Positions 48,024 through 61,273 of a stretch of 64,000 nucleotides of DNA are shown piece by piece. The notes beneath the pieces were generated by a model. It was not told where the DNA came from, searched no databases, and saw only the letters and a list, made by a program, of their open reading frames with translations. This DNA comes from Cristatella mucedo (lineage: Eukaryota > Bryozoa > Phylactolaemata > Cristatellidae): the NCBI GenBank assembly GCA_009760855.2, contig WPIO01000025.1, positions 2,088,501 to 2,152,500 on the forward strand, written 5' to 3'. Both the position numbers and the translations under genes were made by a program. Each line of letters opens with the position of its first letter. Position 1 is the first letter of the stretch.

Positions 48024-50045
48024 AAAGAAAGAAGGCCTGTGTTTAAATTGCTCATAAGCTACAGGATATTGTTATTTAACAAATGTAAAAACTTAATTTA
48101 TTGCTTGTGAAAGTATTTTTAAATAAAAATGTAAGTTGTTACATCCTTACGTGCTGGGTTAAAATGAGTTACAGATTCTTAAAAGACATCCTAAAATATA
48201 CTTGAATCACCTATCAGATTGAAAACAATTGAGAGCAAGTTCTCATTTGCAGACTAATGTAACTTCAAATCCTGCAGAGATTGTAACTCATCCAGTTGAC
48301 CGTAACGTGCAGGTCTGACAGTCGTATGACGATTGACTGACCATCACTAGCCCCGTAGGTACGTAGGCTGGCTCAAGCTCAGGCGTGATCTTTAGTTCCA
48401 TATGACCATTACAGTGCTGTTCTTTACTGGGAAGCACTCGTAATTAATGCCACTTTTAGGCCGTTTGCTGCAGTGGACGCTTGTAGAGGATGTTCTGGCT
48501 GTCCCTGACAGCAAACTTTCCGGAGCTTCTTCCGTAATCATTGACACGTACAGCAAAATTGATGTAAACAAAATTATAAGTTTTTAGAATCGGTTAAAAC
48601 CAGCAGAGCTGATACCGCATTTAAAGTTTCACTTCAATACGTGAAGTATTAGCCCAATGGTCTATTTTACAAGCCACAAACACACTCTAGAAAAGAAGCT
48701 GTGTGGCAGCCACAAACATGCACCTCAACAAGTTTCACGCATGTACCTAAATCTACCAAGGTTCTACAAGTTGGGATGCAAGTTGCGTATGATGCAGAGA
48801 TCAGTAAATTTGTTATTTTTAGATCTGTTGCATCCGGTTTACATCTGGGTCAGACCTGGTTTGCACAACCATTTTTTCTTTTATACCAACTTGTCAGAAC
48901 TTGTGATCCTATTTCTAACACTTCTGTCTTTTGAAAGTTACCATAAATGCATACACTATTGTCTGACACATTTTAAAATATTTTTTGACATTCCCCATAT
49001 ACGATACTTTCTAACACCCAGAGATTACAGTTTCCTCCGGTGATTGGCAGCTGCTGCTTCCTTACCGTTGTCCCCGTGGATCGGTCAATGGTTGAAATTT
49101 CGGAACTGGAACTTGTTTTCTACCGATCTAACTCACAAGGAAAAATCAAATTTCTGCACTGAAAAACTGGCTCGCGTTGAACACGGTGACCTCGTAAATT
49201 AGATAAGCTTCTCAATGTGAGAAAGTTCCAAAATTAAATGAGCTACTAAAAATTCTCATTGAAGCTGAAAAGTGGAACAAACAGGATCATGTACTAGAGA
49301 GTAACTTTAGATATGACATTGTTAACGTCATACCAATCGGGTAGTCAAAAGATTCATTTCAAGAACTTTGGTCGTGCCGATTGATCACTTCAAAATTATA
49401 CACTACCGAAAACTTTCTCGCACTTGAATCGTGTCCTTATAGGTGGTTCACCGAGGTTAGCAGTCGGAAACTTAAGATTACAGACATGCAGAAATTAGGC
49501 AAACATTAGCTCCGCTTTTAAGCGGATTTAAAAAAAAATGAAAAATCTCTACGAGATATCTTAGAGTTACTCAGGCTCTGTAGTAGCTTCTGCATAAAAG
49601 CCGTTGCCACAAGCGCAGCACTCACGTAATAGCGCTGGTACTTGCAGATGAGCGACTAACAATGGTGGAGCTTGTACCTCGATGCACAGCAAGTGAGTCG
49701 CAGAAGCTCCCTTGATCTGCTTCGGTATGCCAACGGTAGCTGAGCACGATTTTAATACTGAGCCCTCAGACCTTATTTTATCAAGCTCAACTCGTTGACG
49801 TCAATAACTCCATTCTACAGCCATACGGAAACACGTTTATGCAGCACCAGCCGTAGAATGTGATTCCATATTTCGATGCCTCAGTACAAATCGGCAGGCC
49901 ATCACTGTAGATATCCAGTTCGCACTGTCTAAACAGTAGATTACATTAAATCTGGTGGCTGATGCTTCCAATTGAGGAAATGCTAATAGTCTCAAGTGTA
50001 GTCGGAGTCTAACCGCTTTGGCACGCATTCATTTCGCTAGTCAAT
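48024..50045. other. Intergenic, no gene recognised
   Basis: AT-rich. It may include more of the neighbouring decayed element, but no motif could be assigned. A frame at 48657-49043 has no splice or homology support. Confidence 0.45.
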
Positions 50046-50318
50046 GTAATGCAATTTAATGCATCTCCGTCTGTAACTCCACAAAGTCGTAGAGACTATG
50101 TGGGTGCTACGCAGAAGAGTTTTTTAAAGTGCACTCACAGCCTAAGCGGCTGTTGATACGCATTCGGTAGCCAACAGACTTCATCTCACGAAACAAAAAA
50201 AAGTGAGAAGCATAGCAGAGTCAGGAGAGCAGTTGAGGTAGTGAGTAGCATAGAAGTAGCTCAAGACCGCTGGAAAGGATAAGCCATAGTCGGCAGCAGA
50301 AGAGTAGTTGTCGCTCCT
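50046..50318 (-). mobile_element. L2-like LINE family A, 3' end fragment
   Basis: The minus strand shows the family-A end: GGCTACCGAATGCGTATC, GTGAGTGCACTTTA, CCCACATAGTCTC and GGAGATGCATTAA. Coding remnants YSSAADYGLSFPAVLSYFYATHY precede it. Confidence 0.8.
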
Positions 50319-50429
50319 TAATTGAGGTAATCCAAGGCCAGAATAATAAAAGAAGCCTAAAATATAGGTGTCGACGATTGGCTTCAACATCTCGTCAGGT
50401 TCTTATTTTAACTATCACCGAGCATTTTC

Positions 50430-50535
50430 AGTAAGGTGCTCGCTTTTGACTACCATGATCTTAGGCTCGAGCCCTGTGAATTATGGTAGGGGGCCTGTTT
50501 AGAGATACAATTCTCGTAGGGCGCTATAAAAAAAA
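50430..50535 (+). mobile_element. SINE-A copy, diverged
   Basis: GTGCTCGCTTTTGACTACCA, GGCTCGAGCCC, GCCTGTTTAGAGATACAATTC and GGGCGCTATAAAAAA follow the SINE-A order with the box-B region intact. Confidence 0.65.
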
Positions 50536-50682
50536 TAATTTTCTTTTTATTTCTAGAACCTTTGAAGCCAGCATTACAGCCGTTTTGTCTTTATCTTAAT
50601 TAGCTACAGCTTCCTCAGACACTAGACGGGCTTCGTAGCGTCTGTGGCTCGTCAGTTGTTCTGGTCATCAGCATTTACCGAA

Positions 50683-50803
50683 TGCGTACCGAAAGCCGCT
50701 TAGGCTGTGAGTGCGCTATAAAAAACTCTCCTGCGTAACACCCACATGGTCTTTATGACTTTGTGGGGTTACAGACGGAGATACATTACATTACATTACA
50801 TAG
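50683..50803 (+). mobile_element. L2-like LINE family A, 3' end fragment
   Basis: Well-preserved terminal block ending in four ATTAC units (TACATTACATTACATTACAT). It is inverted relative to the copy 365 bases upstream. Confidence 0.85.
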
Positions 50804-50924
50804 CATTTCGCTTTGACAAAAACAGGCGAGTGACTTCAGCTTCGGTACAATCACAAAGATAACTGAAATGTTTTTTAATCAAGAACACGGTTGGTGCACA
50901 CAGCACAAAGAGGAGCAAGCCTGC

Positions 50925-51230
50925 ATGCACCATTGCACAAGCAATTGTTATGATGACTAAAATGCACCTACTTATCACAGCATTTAGTAGGTCCCTGTGA
51001 TTCAACCTTTATATGCTTTTGCGTGCTGACACTATACATGCTGTTACTATCCATACTTGCATGCTGACACTGTGCATGTCACCCCTAACCATGTTATTTT
51101 TCCTTTTTATTGAGCAGGCTGCCACTAACCGTTCGATCGTGATTCCTTTGCCGCAAATGTGAAGCGCCCACAAACAGATTGAGTTCTCTAAGGGCACTTT
51201 ATCAAGTGTGTTATTGTTATTATTATCAAT
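50925..51230 (+). mobile_element. L2-like LINE family B, 3' end fragment
   Basis: Family-B 3' UTR with repeated GCATGCTGACACTG/CATGCTG segments and GCCACTAACC, then GCGCCCACAAACAGATTGAG, TTCTCTAAGGGCACTT and an ATT tail. Confidence 0.78.
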
Positions 51231-51740
51231 AAGCTTCATTAACGGCATCGCCTCTACATTCCAATCCTGTCTGCCTTACCTATATTCAGGCTGTGGATAT
51301 GATGGCCAACTTTCAGCCGATCATTTGGCTGAGCATGCATCCGCTGGCAGTCTTTTTTGACACGAAGTAAACATAAAGCTACCAAAAACCGAATCATCAT
51401 ATTCTTTGCTTTTAAAGCACGCCGATTCAGTAGCCATACTAATAGGCTGAGCTGGGAGCGAAAACCATCACGGGATTAAACTCAGGAAGTTCCAATCTCA
51501 ATGGAGTCTTTGTCAAAAAAGTCACGTAAACATCATGACAAGCAAAACGAATGAGATTTCCCAAGTCGGAAAAATGTGAATACGTGTCGTCAAACTCAGA
51601 AAGCCTGCCATTGAAAAGTATTATTCCCCGTCATCAAAAAACACATGCATGTAGGTATTGCCACCCCACTGTACATTAACAAACGTGATTCTTCATCGCG
51701 CTCGAGATCAGGGCTGTTAACTATCACACGACTCTCAGTG

Positions 51741-51885
51741 CCGAGCTGGTTTGGTCTAGCGGTTATGGTGCTCGCCCCGACCGAGGTCTGACTGAGGTTG
51801 TGGGCTCGAGCCCCGAGGCATATGTGAAGCGCCTTAATAGAGATTAAGTTCTCTTGGGGCGCTATATAAATGAATTATATATTTT
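51741..51885 (+). mobile_element. SINE-A, best copy
   Basis: The tRNA-like head has TGGTCTAGCGGTTATGG, close to the D arm of tRNA-Glu genes, and box-B-like GTGGGCTCGAGCCCC. The 3' part holds AGCGCC (51828-51833), AGAGA (51839-51843), loop TTAAGT, TCTCT (51850-51854) and GGCGCT (51858-51863), which fold into a two-part hairpin. A TATAAATGAATTA tail follows. The hairpin is shared with LINE family B. Confidence 0.82.
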
Positions 51886-51889
51886 TTTA

Positions 51890-53690
51890 TATTTTAGTGC
51901 AGAATCCGATCGCAGATTATTAAAGCAGCTTGAGGGTCGTCAGATCAGTTGTCAATCAACTCAACAGTTAGTTTGGGTAGCAGTCTCGAAGTAAGTTACC
52001 ATAATCAGAGGTTCTACTTCGGTTATGACAGGCATGAAAATTGTAGAAAGACGCTCAGACGGAACACAAGCGTAGACGCGCAGGAACCGATTGGGGCTCC
52101 AACGATCGTGTATTCGGCTAAAGCTAGCAGCGAAACACCGCACAGCCGGTCTCCGTCTGTCTATCATCTGAATGCTGTTGCCGGTCCGCTCCTCCCGGAC
52201 TCTGGCGCCACAGGTAGGGCTAGATCGCGTGAAGGGCGCACCCTCGATACATGGGAGAGCCAGAGTGCACCGGCCGCACTCGGCTTGCCAGTGTGCACCG
52301 GCCGAGCACCAAGGCCTCAAATAAAAACCTTGCAAATAAAGACCACTTCGTCCCTCACATCTCCAGATATAGCTCGGGTACCAGATACGTCCAGATTATC
52401 ACAATCCATGCTCTCACGAAAAAGCATCAGCTCTGCCTTCCTAATCCGTATATCGGGATTCCTGATTTTAGCCCGCATAGCTTCAAGCATGGCCTCCATC
52501 TGTGCTACAGTGGTTAATGGTCGCCTTTGATATCTGTTAGATTTATAGTAGTGAGTTTTCCCCGAGCAAGGTTCGGCGGTCCTGGCGGCTAAGAGCCGCC
52601 GAATTTGCCAAGCATTCCCTTAGGCTCGAGGCCGGATGGCCCATTAGAGGGGGGAATAGGGTACCGGGAATTCGTAGGCCGAGACGTGACGCCTGGCGCG
52701 TGGAGAATCCTGCTCGCTCAGCATCTAAATCCCGAAGGATAGATAGTTGGCGTTTCTCGACCTTGCCGTCAACCGCGGAAGGCCAAGAGGACCTACTGTC
52801 CGGGCCCTATTGCATGTTGTTCGTAACTTCTTGCTCCCTGAGCTGGAGCGAAGCTCCTCGGCGAGCTGAAAGGTGTCGTGCTAGTGAGTTTCTGTTACGC
52901 AGCAACTGTCGTACCGATGTCGTCTCGGTAGATATTTTTAGGGTAGCTGCCCCACCTTCAAGACTTAAATAAATTCTCTGATCCCTCCACTGCCTATTGA
53001 GAGTAATAATTTTTGCGAGTTCAGGCCGTCGAAGATAGGCGGGTGCAGTAGCACTAGTGGGATCCCTTAGCCTGCCTACTGTCCAGAATAATCGAGTGGT
53101 CCCACTAAGCACCATGGTTTCAACCCTTAGTAACCGACCAATCTAGCCTAGATAGTGGCATTATTCATTGTCGGAAGAAGCCAAATTAGGCCTTTTTATA
53201 ATGCAAAGAATAAAGCAGTCAGAGTTTTATGAAGTCTACAAGGAGAGTGTCCAGGCTTCTGTCCGATAGGTCCCTCAGCTTTGCGAAGGCTGGCTTCGTC
53301 GTTTCCTACGTCCGCCATAGCCAAATGTACCTGGGGCCAACCGATAGCATTTTTTAGTCCCCGGTTGGTGCATGCGATCTTTTTATAAAGAGGTTGAATA
53401 CAAATGCCGTTCGTCTTGCTCTAGATCAGCAATGAAGACGTGGCATTGGACTTCGTAGCTTGGCCGGGTGGTGGTCGGGCGGAAAGTAGCCTGGCACAGT
53501 AGTCTCGGTTACAAAACCACTACTGCTGCCATCATTTGTGCACTTCAGTCCCACCTTCTTAGAAATCATAGAATTACTCTAACCAAGCTGCTAGCTTGCC
53601 GAGGCTTAAAGTTAGATATCACGAAATTTTTGTGAGTCAATGAGATAGCTCTTCTTTCACGATAACTAGACTCTCATCAAACATCTATCC
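51890..53690. other. GC-rich block, unrecognised
   Basis: From about 52.0 to 53.1 kb the sequence is GC-rich, with frames on both strands (plus 51949-52530, minus 53115-52807 and 52499-52317). An AATAAA cluster lies near 52320-52340. It may be a retroelement remnant; no motif confirms this. Confidence 0.35.
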
Positions 53691-53765
53691 GGCAAATGCA
53701 AAGTGTCTGCAAAGAGATTTTTCACAAGGCACTTAACCAATATCTCATTATGTTATTATTATTCT
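53690..53765 (+). mobile_element. Diverged LINE family B 3' tip
   Basis: GCAAATGCAAAGTGTCTGCA, AAGAGATT and GGCACTTAACCAAT, then an ATTATTATT tail, matching the last part of family B. Confidence 0.4.
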
Positions 53766-54299
53766 CGGGAGTGCATTTAAATGCTGCATAGCTGTGGAGT
53801 ACTGTCTTTTGAACGATTTGGTATGAGCGACGATTTTGAATTCATACAAGTTTGGTTTAACACTCCTTTGCAATTTGCTCAAGTTTGATTGAGCACCACT
53901 CCTAAATTCGTATAATTCAGTAAATGATTCCTCTTTAGAATCCCAAATTTTGGAAGAGCTATAAAACGGAACACAATGAAAGCGAGGTAGTCAGAATAAT
54001 TCTTTAGGGGGGACCAGGTGGGTTGCGATGACTTCCCCAAGTGTCATCAACTGTGAGAACGGCGGATCTTCGAACTGTGGTCGCTTCAACCCTAGACTCT
54101 TATATCCATACTCTATTATTCACAGTTTTCTACTTACCTCCCTTATCGGTCCCATGCCAGAGCTTGACCCTTAAGTGACCCAAGTATCTTTGTAGAGACA
54201 TGAAATGAAACTTAGCAGCTCTGGTCGTATGAGAGCACACTTGCAACTCTTTTATTTTCGGTAATAAAAAATGGCATTCCTTTCTCCACATTTCGTTTG

Positions 54300-55200
54300 A
54301 TAGACACATCTCCTCAAGGAGATCCGTTACCTGTAGAGTTCATTGGGGTATATTCTAGATCCACTGCTATTCTCCATTCATGCAGAGCCATCGGAGGTCA
54401 TTCCCAATGATATTAGTTGTCTCTTCTACGCAGACGAAACCTGTATTTGTCGTTAAAAGCATCTGTGAGTAAATAAGCTGACAGCTTGCGTTGAGGGAAT
54501 CTTATTCTGGATATTTCATTAATCTAAACTAGGATAAATTATGGAAACCGGCACGAAGGAAACCCAAAACATGAGGCTGTAATAGCATTTTGCTCCTAAT
54601 TGGAGGTGCTAGAGTTTGGCTATGGTAAGGCCCTCAAAGTTTACGTGTCATCTTTGACAAAGAAAATCTGATCTTTTATTCGGATCACCACATCTACAGC
54701 TAGTAGTCAGGTTCTACAGTTGTTCAGTATAAGGGAATACTTTCTGTAATGGCTGGCTAAGTACCTTACTAGCTCGCTGACTCTGTTTTTAGGCTGGATT
54801 ACTGCAACTCGGTATTGGTAAGTTTCGATGAGAGCAATTACGTCTCTGCAGTTGGTGATGAACGTGACCGCTAGGCTGGCTGAAAACTACGAGAAATTAA
54901 GTAGCTTGTTTCCTTTGCTAAAGAATCTCAGCTGGCCTCTGTTTGATGAACGAATACAGAGCATCATGCTTACTCTGCCCCACAAGGTTCCAGTCTCCCC
55001 TGCTGCCGACTCTGGCGCATTCGTCCCAGCCTTCCTGTGATTTTCGTTCTTAAAATCAAAGCTCATGCCCACTCTAGCGTTCGAGCATGCCAAGCTCCTA
55101 AACGCTTAGCTAGCAGAACGATTCACAGTACCTGCAAATCAGCGCCTTTACAGCTTCCTCCATAGAACTAGAAATAAACTGGCTTTCGCCGATCTTAACC
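54300..55200 (+). mobile_element. Old L2-like LINE remnant with reverse transcriptase motifs
   Basis: One frame reads ILDPLLFSIHAEPSEV and CLFYADETCICR (YADE in place of YADD). Another, at 54828-55040, reads LQLVMNVTARLAENYEKLSS and LFPLLKNLSW. These are the RT core and the post-RT region of L2-like elements in the right order. Many stops: a dead, old copy. Confidence 0.65.
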
Positions 55201-57228
55201 AGAGTACATAGATATCCAAAATCGCCTCGACACGTGTCTTCATATTGCCAAAGGCTAAATAAATTTTGTAACTGTCGCGGTAAACTATTTCATTCTCCGC
55301 AAAGTCTCCAGCAATAGGACTGTCACAGTATAGCTACCGCTTTGCTGGTTTCTCATTTAAAAAGATCGACAAGCTGCCTCTTTTTTACGTAGGCTCATGC
55401 TTAGCCATCTTCTACAGCATGTGAACTATGGATTTTTCATTTTCTTAATGGCATGGGATTACCAAATGCAGTAAGCTGTACTGTGTACTAAGTACTGTGA
55501 CTCTCTAAGACCACCAAAATACATTGAACTGTACATTGTTGCCGATCAGAACATAGATTCGTTATCCCACGTGAGTAGTAATTCACACCTACATGGCTAG
55601 GCTGCTATACCAGATAGACAAAAATTGGAAATGAGGATACTTCCAAAGCAGGCTAGACGACATATTCCAGCCACTAGCACACATGCAGCAAATTTTCACT
55701 CCTTACTAGAAAGCCGAACTCGTAGGTGCCTTTTACATTCTGTCTATAAAGTCGGCAAGCTCATCACATCAACCAATGCAGCAACAATTAAATATATAAC
55801 CCCTTCACGTGGCTATTACATTACACCTGAAAATCTAAAAGAAATTCCAACCTCAAGCCGAACTATAACTGCAAGTAAAAAAATGCGATTATTGAACGCG
55901 TTTTTTATTTTATAACTTGATGCCATATTCTAATTCAACTTCGAAAGGAAGAGCCATTTTGATAAATGCATGTGGAAAACATCACTAGTCGGAAAGTGTC
56001 TTCAAAATGCAGTCAACTATCAACTGCCTCAAAATGCTGAAGTTGTGCTTGTTCAACCAGTCTTCTCGCTGGGCTGCGACATTTCTGTAGTCGCAGCAGA
56101 AGGACTATGTGCCATTACTGACGAACCAGCTAAACCTGATGACGCCCTCGGTGATTTGGAGGAAACATTCCCACAGAAAAACTGTTTTTGTAGCCAAGCT
56201 GCCTTTTCCTCTTCAAACATCTGGCGCTACAAAGTACGCAAACTTTCTATTACAATGATAAATTGCTCATCTATTGAAGTGCCACCAGACATAAGTTGCA
56301 AACCTCTCAGGTAGACATTTTATCAGTTCAGAGGAAATATGAGTAACTTCGAGTTATACCATCAAAATATAGAACAGGATTCGGAAATGTTTGTTGCCTC
56401 AAGTAATACGATTTCCTACATTAAGGTAACGTCATTAAACGTTACTAAAACTAACTACGTTACTAAAAAAAGTTGTTTACCGTGGATAACTGAAAGAAGA
56501 CGAGATGAAACAATAATCCTAAAGATCAGCATATGGCAGAAAGGCATGGGCTAGCATATACGAACGTGCAAAAGAAAGTTTCTACGCCTACTTAGGCAGA
56601 CTTCACATTTACTCCAGCTATATACAGTATGTGGGTATTCAGTATATACACTTGTAAGTGCATGCCTGTACCTGGACATACATTTGCCTGTCTGGTATAA
56701 ATAAATATATATATATATTTATGTGTGTGTATTTATGTATGACTAAGTGTATGTATACATACTCGTGTAAACAAATGCACACACATTTGCCTATGACTTA
56801 ATAGTACAGGGAACAATTCTATTTAGGCTTAGCTGGGTTGCTTACTTCAACTTAGTACTTGTGGATCTACTGTAAATAAGTGTCTGGCCATTGCAACTGG
56901 CACTCAATTCTGCTATTGAAGATCCCAAAAGATTTGCCCAAGCTTCACCACTTCTTTCAACTCCATAATGATTGCTTGTAAAACAAAGAATTGATTAAAA
57001 CAATTCTTTGGAATGACAAAACTACAATATGTACTCCAAATCAACAGGCTATTTGACTTAACACCTGAGCCTCAGAATTGGGGACCACATATCATCCTTC
57101 TAAATCAACCAAAACGGATCTTAAGAATACTGGCAACCCGTATTTTTGTCTTGCAGGCCCAAACTGTGATAATGATGATATTCAGACCCTTGGATAGGAC
57201 TTTAAGAGAACTAAACCTCTTCCTTGAC
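55201..57228. other. Intergenic, AT-rich, no gene recognised
   Basis: Frames at 55625-55915 and 55970-56314 are open but lack splice sites or recognisable motifs. A TATG-rich stretch lies at 56695-56760. A diverged stem-loop tail (TTTAAGAGAACTAAACCTCT) lies near 57200. Confidence 0.45.
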
Positions 57229-57229
57229 G

Positions 57230-57299
<70 letters not shown>
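57229..57299. repeat. (TA)n microsatellite
   Basis: About 35 TA units directly after a diverged SINE/LINE-like tail. Confidence 0.95.
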
Positions 57300-57302
<3 letters not shown>

Positions 57303-59154
57303 GTACTAGTTGTCCGGTTTCTTATACAATGGCTACATCAACACCCCTGGCTACGAGAGTTCATGTTCTTATTAAACATCTGCTAGTGCATTTCATATGC
57401 CGTTTCTCTCTATACTGACGAGCTTGCACGTTCTTCCCAAACATAAGAGAAACAGCTCTCCTCTAGCTGAAGCCATCAAAGATGTGAGCGTTGAATCATG
57501 CCATGAAGGTACTTGCAGTTGTGTCAGCGTACACTGTGAATACTGACCACGAGATCGCTCTAACTCAAGTCTTGACCGACAAAGATCAGGAATTTAGAAC
57601 CATGTGGCTATTTGTCAATGGATGTGTTTTAAAAATGTTTAAAAAGCTTCAACGGCTTTTAATCTGGTCAACTATGCAAACAAGCAAGAGAGCTCAAAGG
57701 CAGGAGGTTCATGTTATGTAAGTGGTATTCTTTCGGCAGTATCGATATTCTTTTTCTATTTCTCTCAACCCTCGTCGAAAAGTCCTAGCCAAGAAATCGT
57801 ACTACATTCGGTCACGACTTGATCTTCAGAAGAAATATTATTGTCATATTGCTTTGACCACCGCTTTGGCAAGAAGAGAAAGATTCGTAGGGGCCAATTA
57901 GCCGTAGACCTTTTGGTACCAGATTGCTTCACTCTCAAGTAATTCGGATCACAAATGCTGACTCAATAATTTGACCTCTGGTGTCTCACCTTACGTTTTA
58001 GATATGGAGGCTACGCCCCAAACAGTTTGCAACATGAGAACTATGACGAGAACATCAACTGGACGTACCAGGTGTCTCCTTTAAGGGCTGCTACGTTCAT
58101 GCGATTTCCTGTTTCTCAAGCCCGCAATTAGTTTCTAAGAGTAAATTGGTTTTGTCGTACATGTGCAGGCGCCTGGTGAATTGCAAGCATCTACAGACTT
58201 CGTGCTGCACTGGCTATTACGGTGTAAATGAATTAAGGGATCACAACCTTAGAAAGAAGGCAAGAAACAAAACCTGTAGTACGGTGCCGTGAGTGCAGAT
58301 GTTTGGACGCACGCAATTCACCATACATGCCCGACTGTTTACCGTCTTATCCTAAGTGCGCAGCCGAGTGGAATATCCACGCTGCACAGGAGCACTCGGC
58401 CGCTGTGTCAACCACCAAAAGCGATAGACAATGAAAGCAGTAGGATAAATACAGACAGCAGCAGTAGATGAAAAGCAGTAGACCTTAGAATGACCAGAGA
58501 GGGTATTCTAATATTCGGATTCAGTTAAAAGAGCTCAGGAATTAGAATGCAGGCACTCTCACTGGGACGTGGAAAGTATATTGCTTCATTGCTACTTTAA
58601 AATTTACTATTCCTTGAAAGGTTTCTGAGGCTCAGGGTCAGGCTTGCCTCGTCTCAACATGCAGGTAAGTACTGTAGATAAAAGAAAAGGCATGCAGCAA
58701 GCTTCAACCACAAGCAGCAGGCCACCTCGAGTCTTCAAGTCACCCACAGCTACAGACTGAGGCTATAAGCTTATAACCGATACAAATAGAAAAGCAAAGC
58801 AATGTGAGTCCATTTCGAGCAAAAACCAATCGTAATGAAGCAATGAGGTAGGAATCAACCACTAGACAAGCAACGTGGTAAAGCCATCACAAAAGAGCTT
58901 GGGCAGGGAGCAAAGAAAAATAAGGACACTCATGCAATACCTGCAAAGGCATTACTTTACATTACATTGCAGCAGTTCTTGTTCGTGTTCGAATGGATGG
59001 CAAGAGCATAAGATCGGGTGTGGTCCCAAGTGGGTTCTGCTATCTACTACATTGTAGGACGAACGAAACAGCCGCGTCTATAGATTTAATATTCAATAGT
59101 GTAGCATGCTGAGCCAGATGCTGTACTAGAAAAATATTCAATGGTATCATGCAA
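57300..59154. other. Intergenic, one weak exon-like segment
   Basis: At 58002-58071 a 70-base segment between TTTTAG and GTGTCT encodes YGGYAPNSLQHENYDENINW, faintly like a CUB domain. No partner exons were found, so it is not called as a gene. Confidence 0.35.
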
Positions 59155-59225
59155 TAAATAATAATAATAATAATTCACTTGATAAAGCGCCCTCAGAGAA
59201 CTTAATCTCTCTCTAGGCGCAATTG
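59155..59225 (-). mobile_element. L2-like LINE family B, 3' tip
   Basis: On the minus strand: GCGCCTAGAGAGAGATTAAG, TTCTCTGAGGGCGCTTTATC, AAGTG and an ATT repeat. This is an excellent copy of the family-B stem-loop, nearly identical to that at 9205-9262. Confidence 0.8.
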
Positions 59226-61273
59226 ATATATTTTTCATTATGGTGCAAGCAGTGGTAATGACGCCTTTAACGTATTTACCAGCTTACATAAAGGCAGCAT
59301 TTATAATAAAGATTATACATTATTTTACATATATTATGATATATTATTATTATTATATTTACATTATTATTATTATTATATATTATTATAAGAACATGTA
59401 TTAGGCAGAACAGGACTTGCAGACCAGCAGGTCTTTTAGGTATTTCGGTAACACAGGTTAGGGCGTGTCATTTCAAATGCTAACCAACAAATACTACAGC
59501 CTAGCGAATGAGGGCCAGCCTAAGGTAGGAAGTTAACCAGAGTTAACCAGTCTTGAATGCCCAAAATAGATAATTCACACTTGCATCCATATATAGTGCG
59601 GCAGAGTTTCGGCCAACCTATACAATTTTGCGAGTATTAGGAAACTGTGGAGACTTGCCTGCTTATTAAGATGGACTAAGATGTTCTGGAGTTGAAGCCG
59701 CTCTTTTTCAAACAATGTTCTGCTTGCTTGCGTTGCTGCTTCATCTCTGTGAACGATCGGGCTAGCGTTCTTCTGAGGGATCACATTCTACAATGCGATC
59801 ATTGAACATTTCGGAGCTTGATCGAGAGGTTCCGTGAAGCTTTTGTGCTGCACAACATATCTGGAAATCGGTCTGTACCTGCTGTGCCGACCACGTGTCC
59901 TCTTTGAGCAATATGCTAAGCCTTGTGCTGACGCAAGAAACATCTGTAAGACGGACAGCAGAGAAAAAACCAGGCTTTCAGCTGATGTCTGCAAAGCCAG
60001 CCACTGATACTGGTAAAGCAAGTGGCTGAGAGCAGGTAATTGATAGCTGCCGACCTGGCAACATTGACCGCTGCTAAAGACGACATAGTTTTTAGTAGGC
60101 ATACTCCTTTCAGGGTTCGACAGCAAGTGAGACTGAAGGTGTCTTCTAGTATCATAAGATAAGCATTGATTGTGAATTAATTTCGTACGACAGCCCTACG
60201 ACTGTAGAGTTGGCGCTAGCGGTATAGAAAGTGTTGGCCACAGCAGACCATGTGCAACAGGCTACAGACTGAAATGAGCATTGTAATTAATTAATTTCAA
60301 GCAAAATACAAGCAGGTGGGGAAGTACAACAAAGCCGGCGATTATCTTACACTTATCGCCAGTTACAGCAACTGGCGTATTTTGGTCTCAACTATTAGTG
60401 TTTACAAAACAACAGTTATTTGTTGTATGCAGTAAAAAGTAATGAGCACTGCTCAGCTGAAGGATAAGGTTACTAGTTGGCCAATCCAGTAGATCCAACA
60501 AAAAGCTGGAGCCAAATGGAGTGGGAACAGGTTTGGAGAGCTTCAGAAACAATGGCACATTGCAAGGCATTAGCTGCACAGTGCATTTTATAAACTTCAT
60601 AATGCACTACTCATGAAATCTCCAGCTACAACACCAAGTAAGTTCCCGCCGGGTCCGTGAGCAGGAAACTGATCCTAGTGCAATGCACAGACCAAACAGG
60701 ACTTAGTGCTTCGGTAGGTGGTGAATGCATTAGCAGAATGATAGAAAATTTATAAGATATAGCATGAACTCAGTGCAGCATAATATGTAATCGCTACCTC
60801 AGCTTCAAATTCCCTCTTTCAGACGGATTGCAGATTTTCGAGGAAGTTCATCAAGTGGCAGTTTTAATAGAAGATCAACATGCACACAATCGAAAAATAA
60901 CCAGCTTCGCGCTCTCTACCGAAACCATATAACTCCTCACAAGTCATTGATTGGTTTGTTAATATTAACCACTAACAGTATATTCGAATGCAATTAAGCT
61001 TCAGCTAGAGTATGGCAACTGGAGTTTTCGTAATAACCAAAGAGTCATTATCAAACATCCATTTTCATTAAAAACATAGCTTTATCCCATTATGGTAAAC
61101 TACTGATTAAAGTCATTGGCAAGTCAAAGATATTTCGTTGGACCATCGTCATGAACAAGTCGAGAAATTACACTTTCTATAACAAAGAAAGAGCCTTACC
61201 CTAACTCTAAAGGTGCTTTTGTGAAAAGCAGATGTCACAAGCCAGTACTGGGTATTTTTAGCCATGGAATGGC
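59226..61273. other. Intergenic, scattered coding-like stretches
   Basis: An ATT-rich repeat lies at 59335-59390. Minus-strand frames at 59784-59660 (RTLFEKERLQLQNILVHLNK, with a GCAAGT that could be a GC donor) and 60600-60388 look somewhat protein-like but match nothing I know. Confidence 0.35.

Noticed and set aside
58002-58071. Short CUB-like exon
   Set aside because: Only 23 residues, lacks the CUB cysteine, and no adjoining exons were found.
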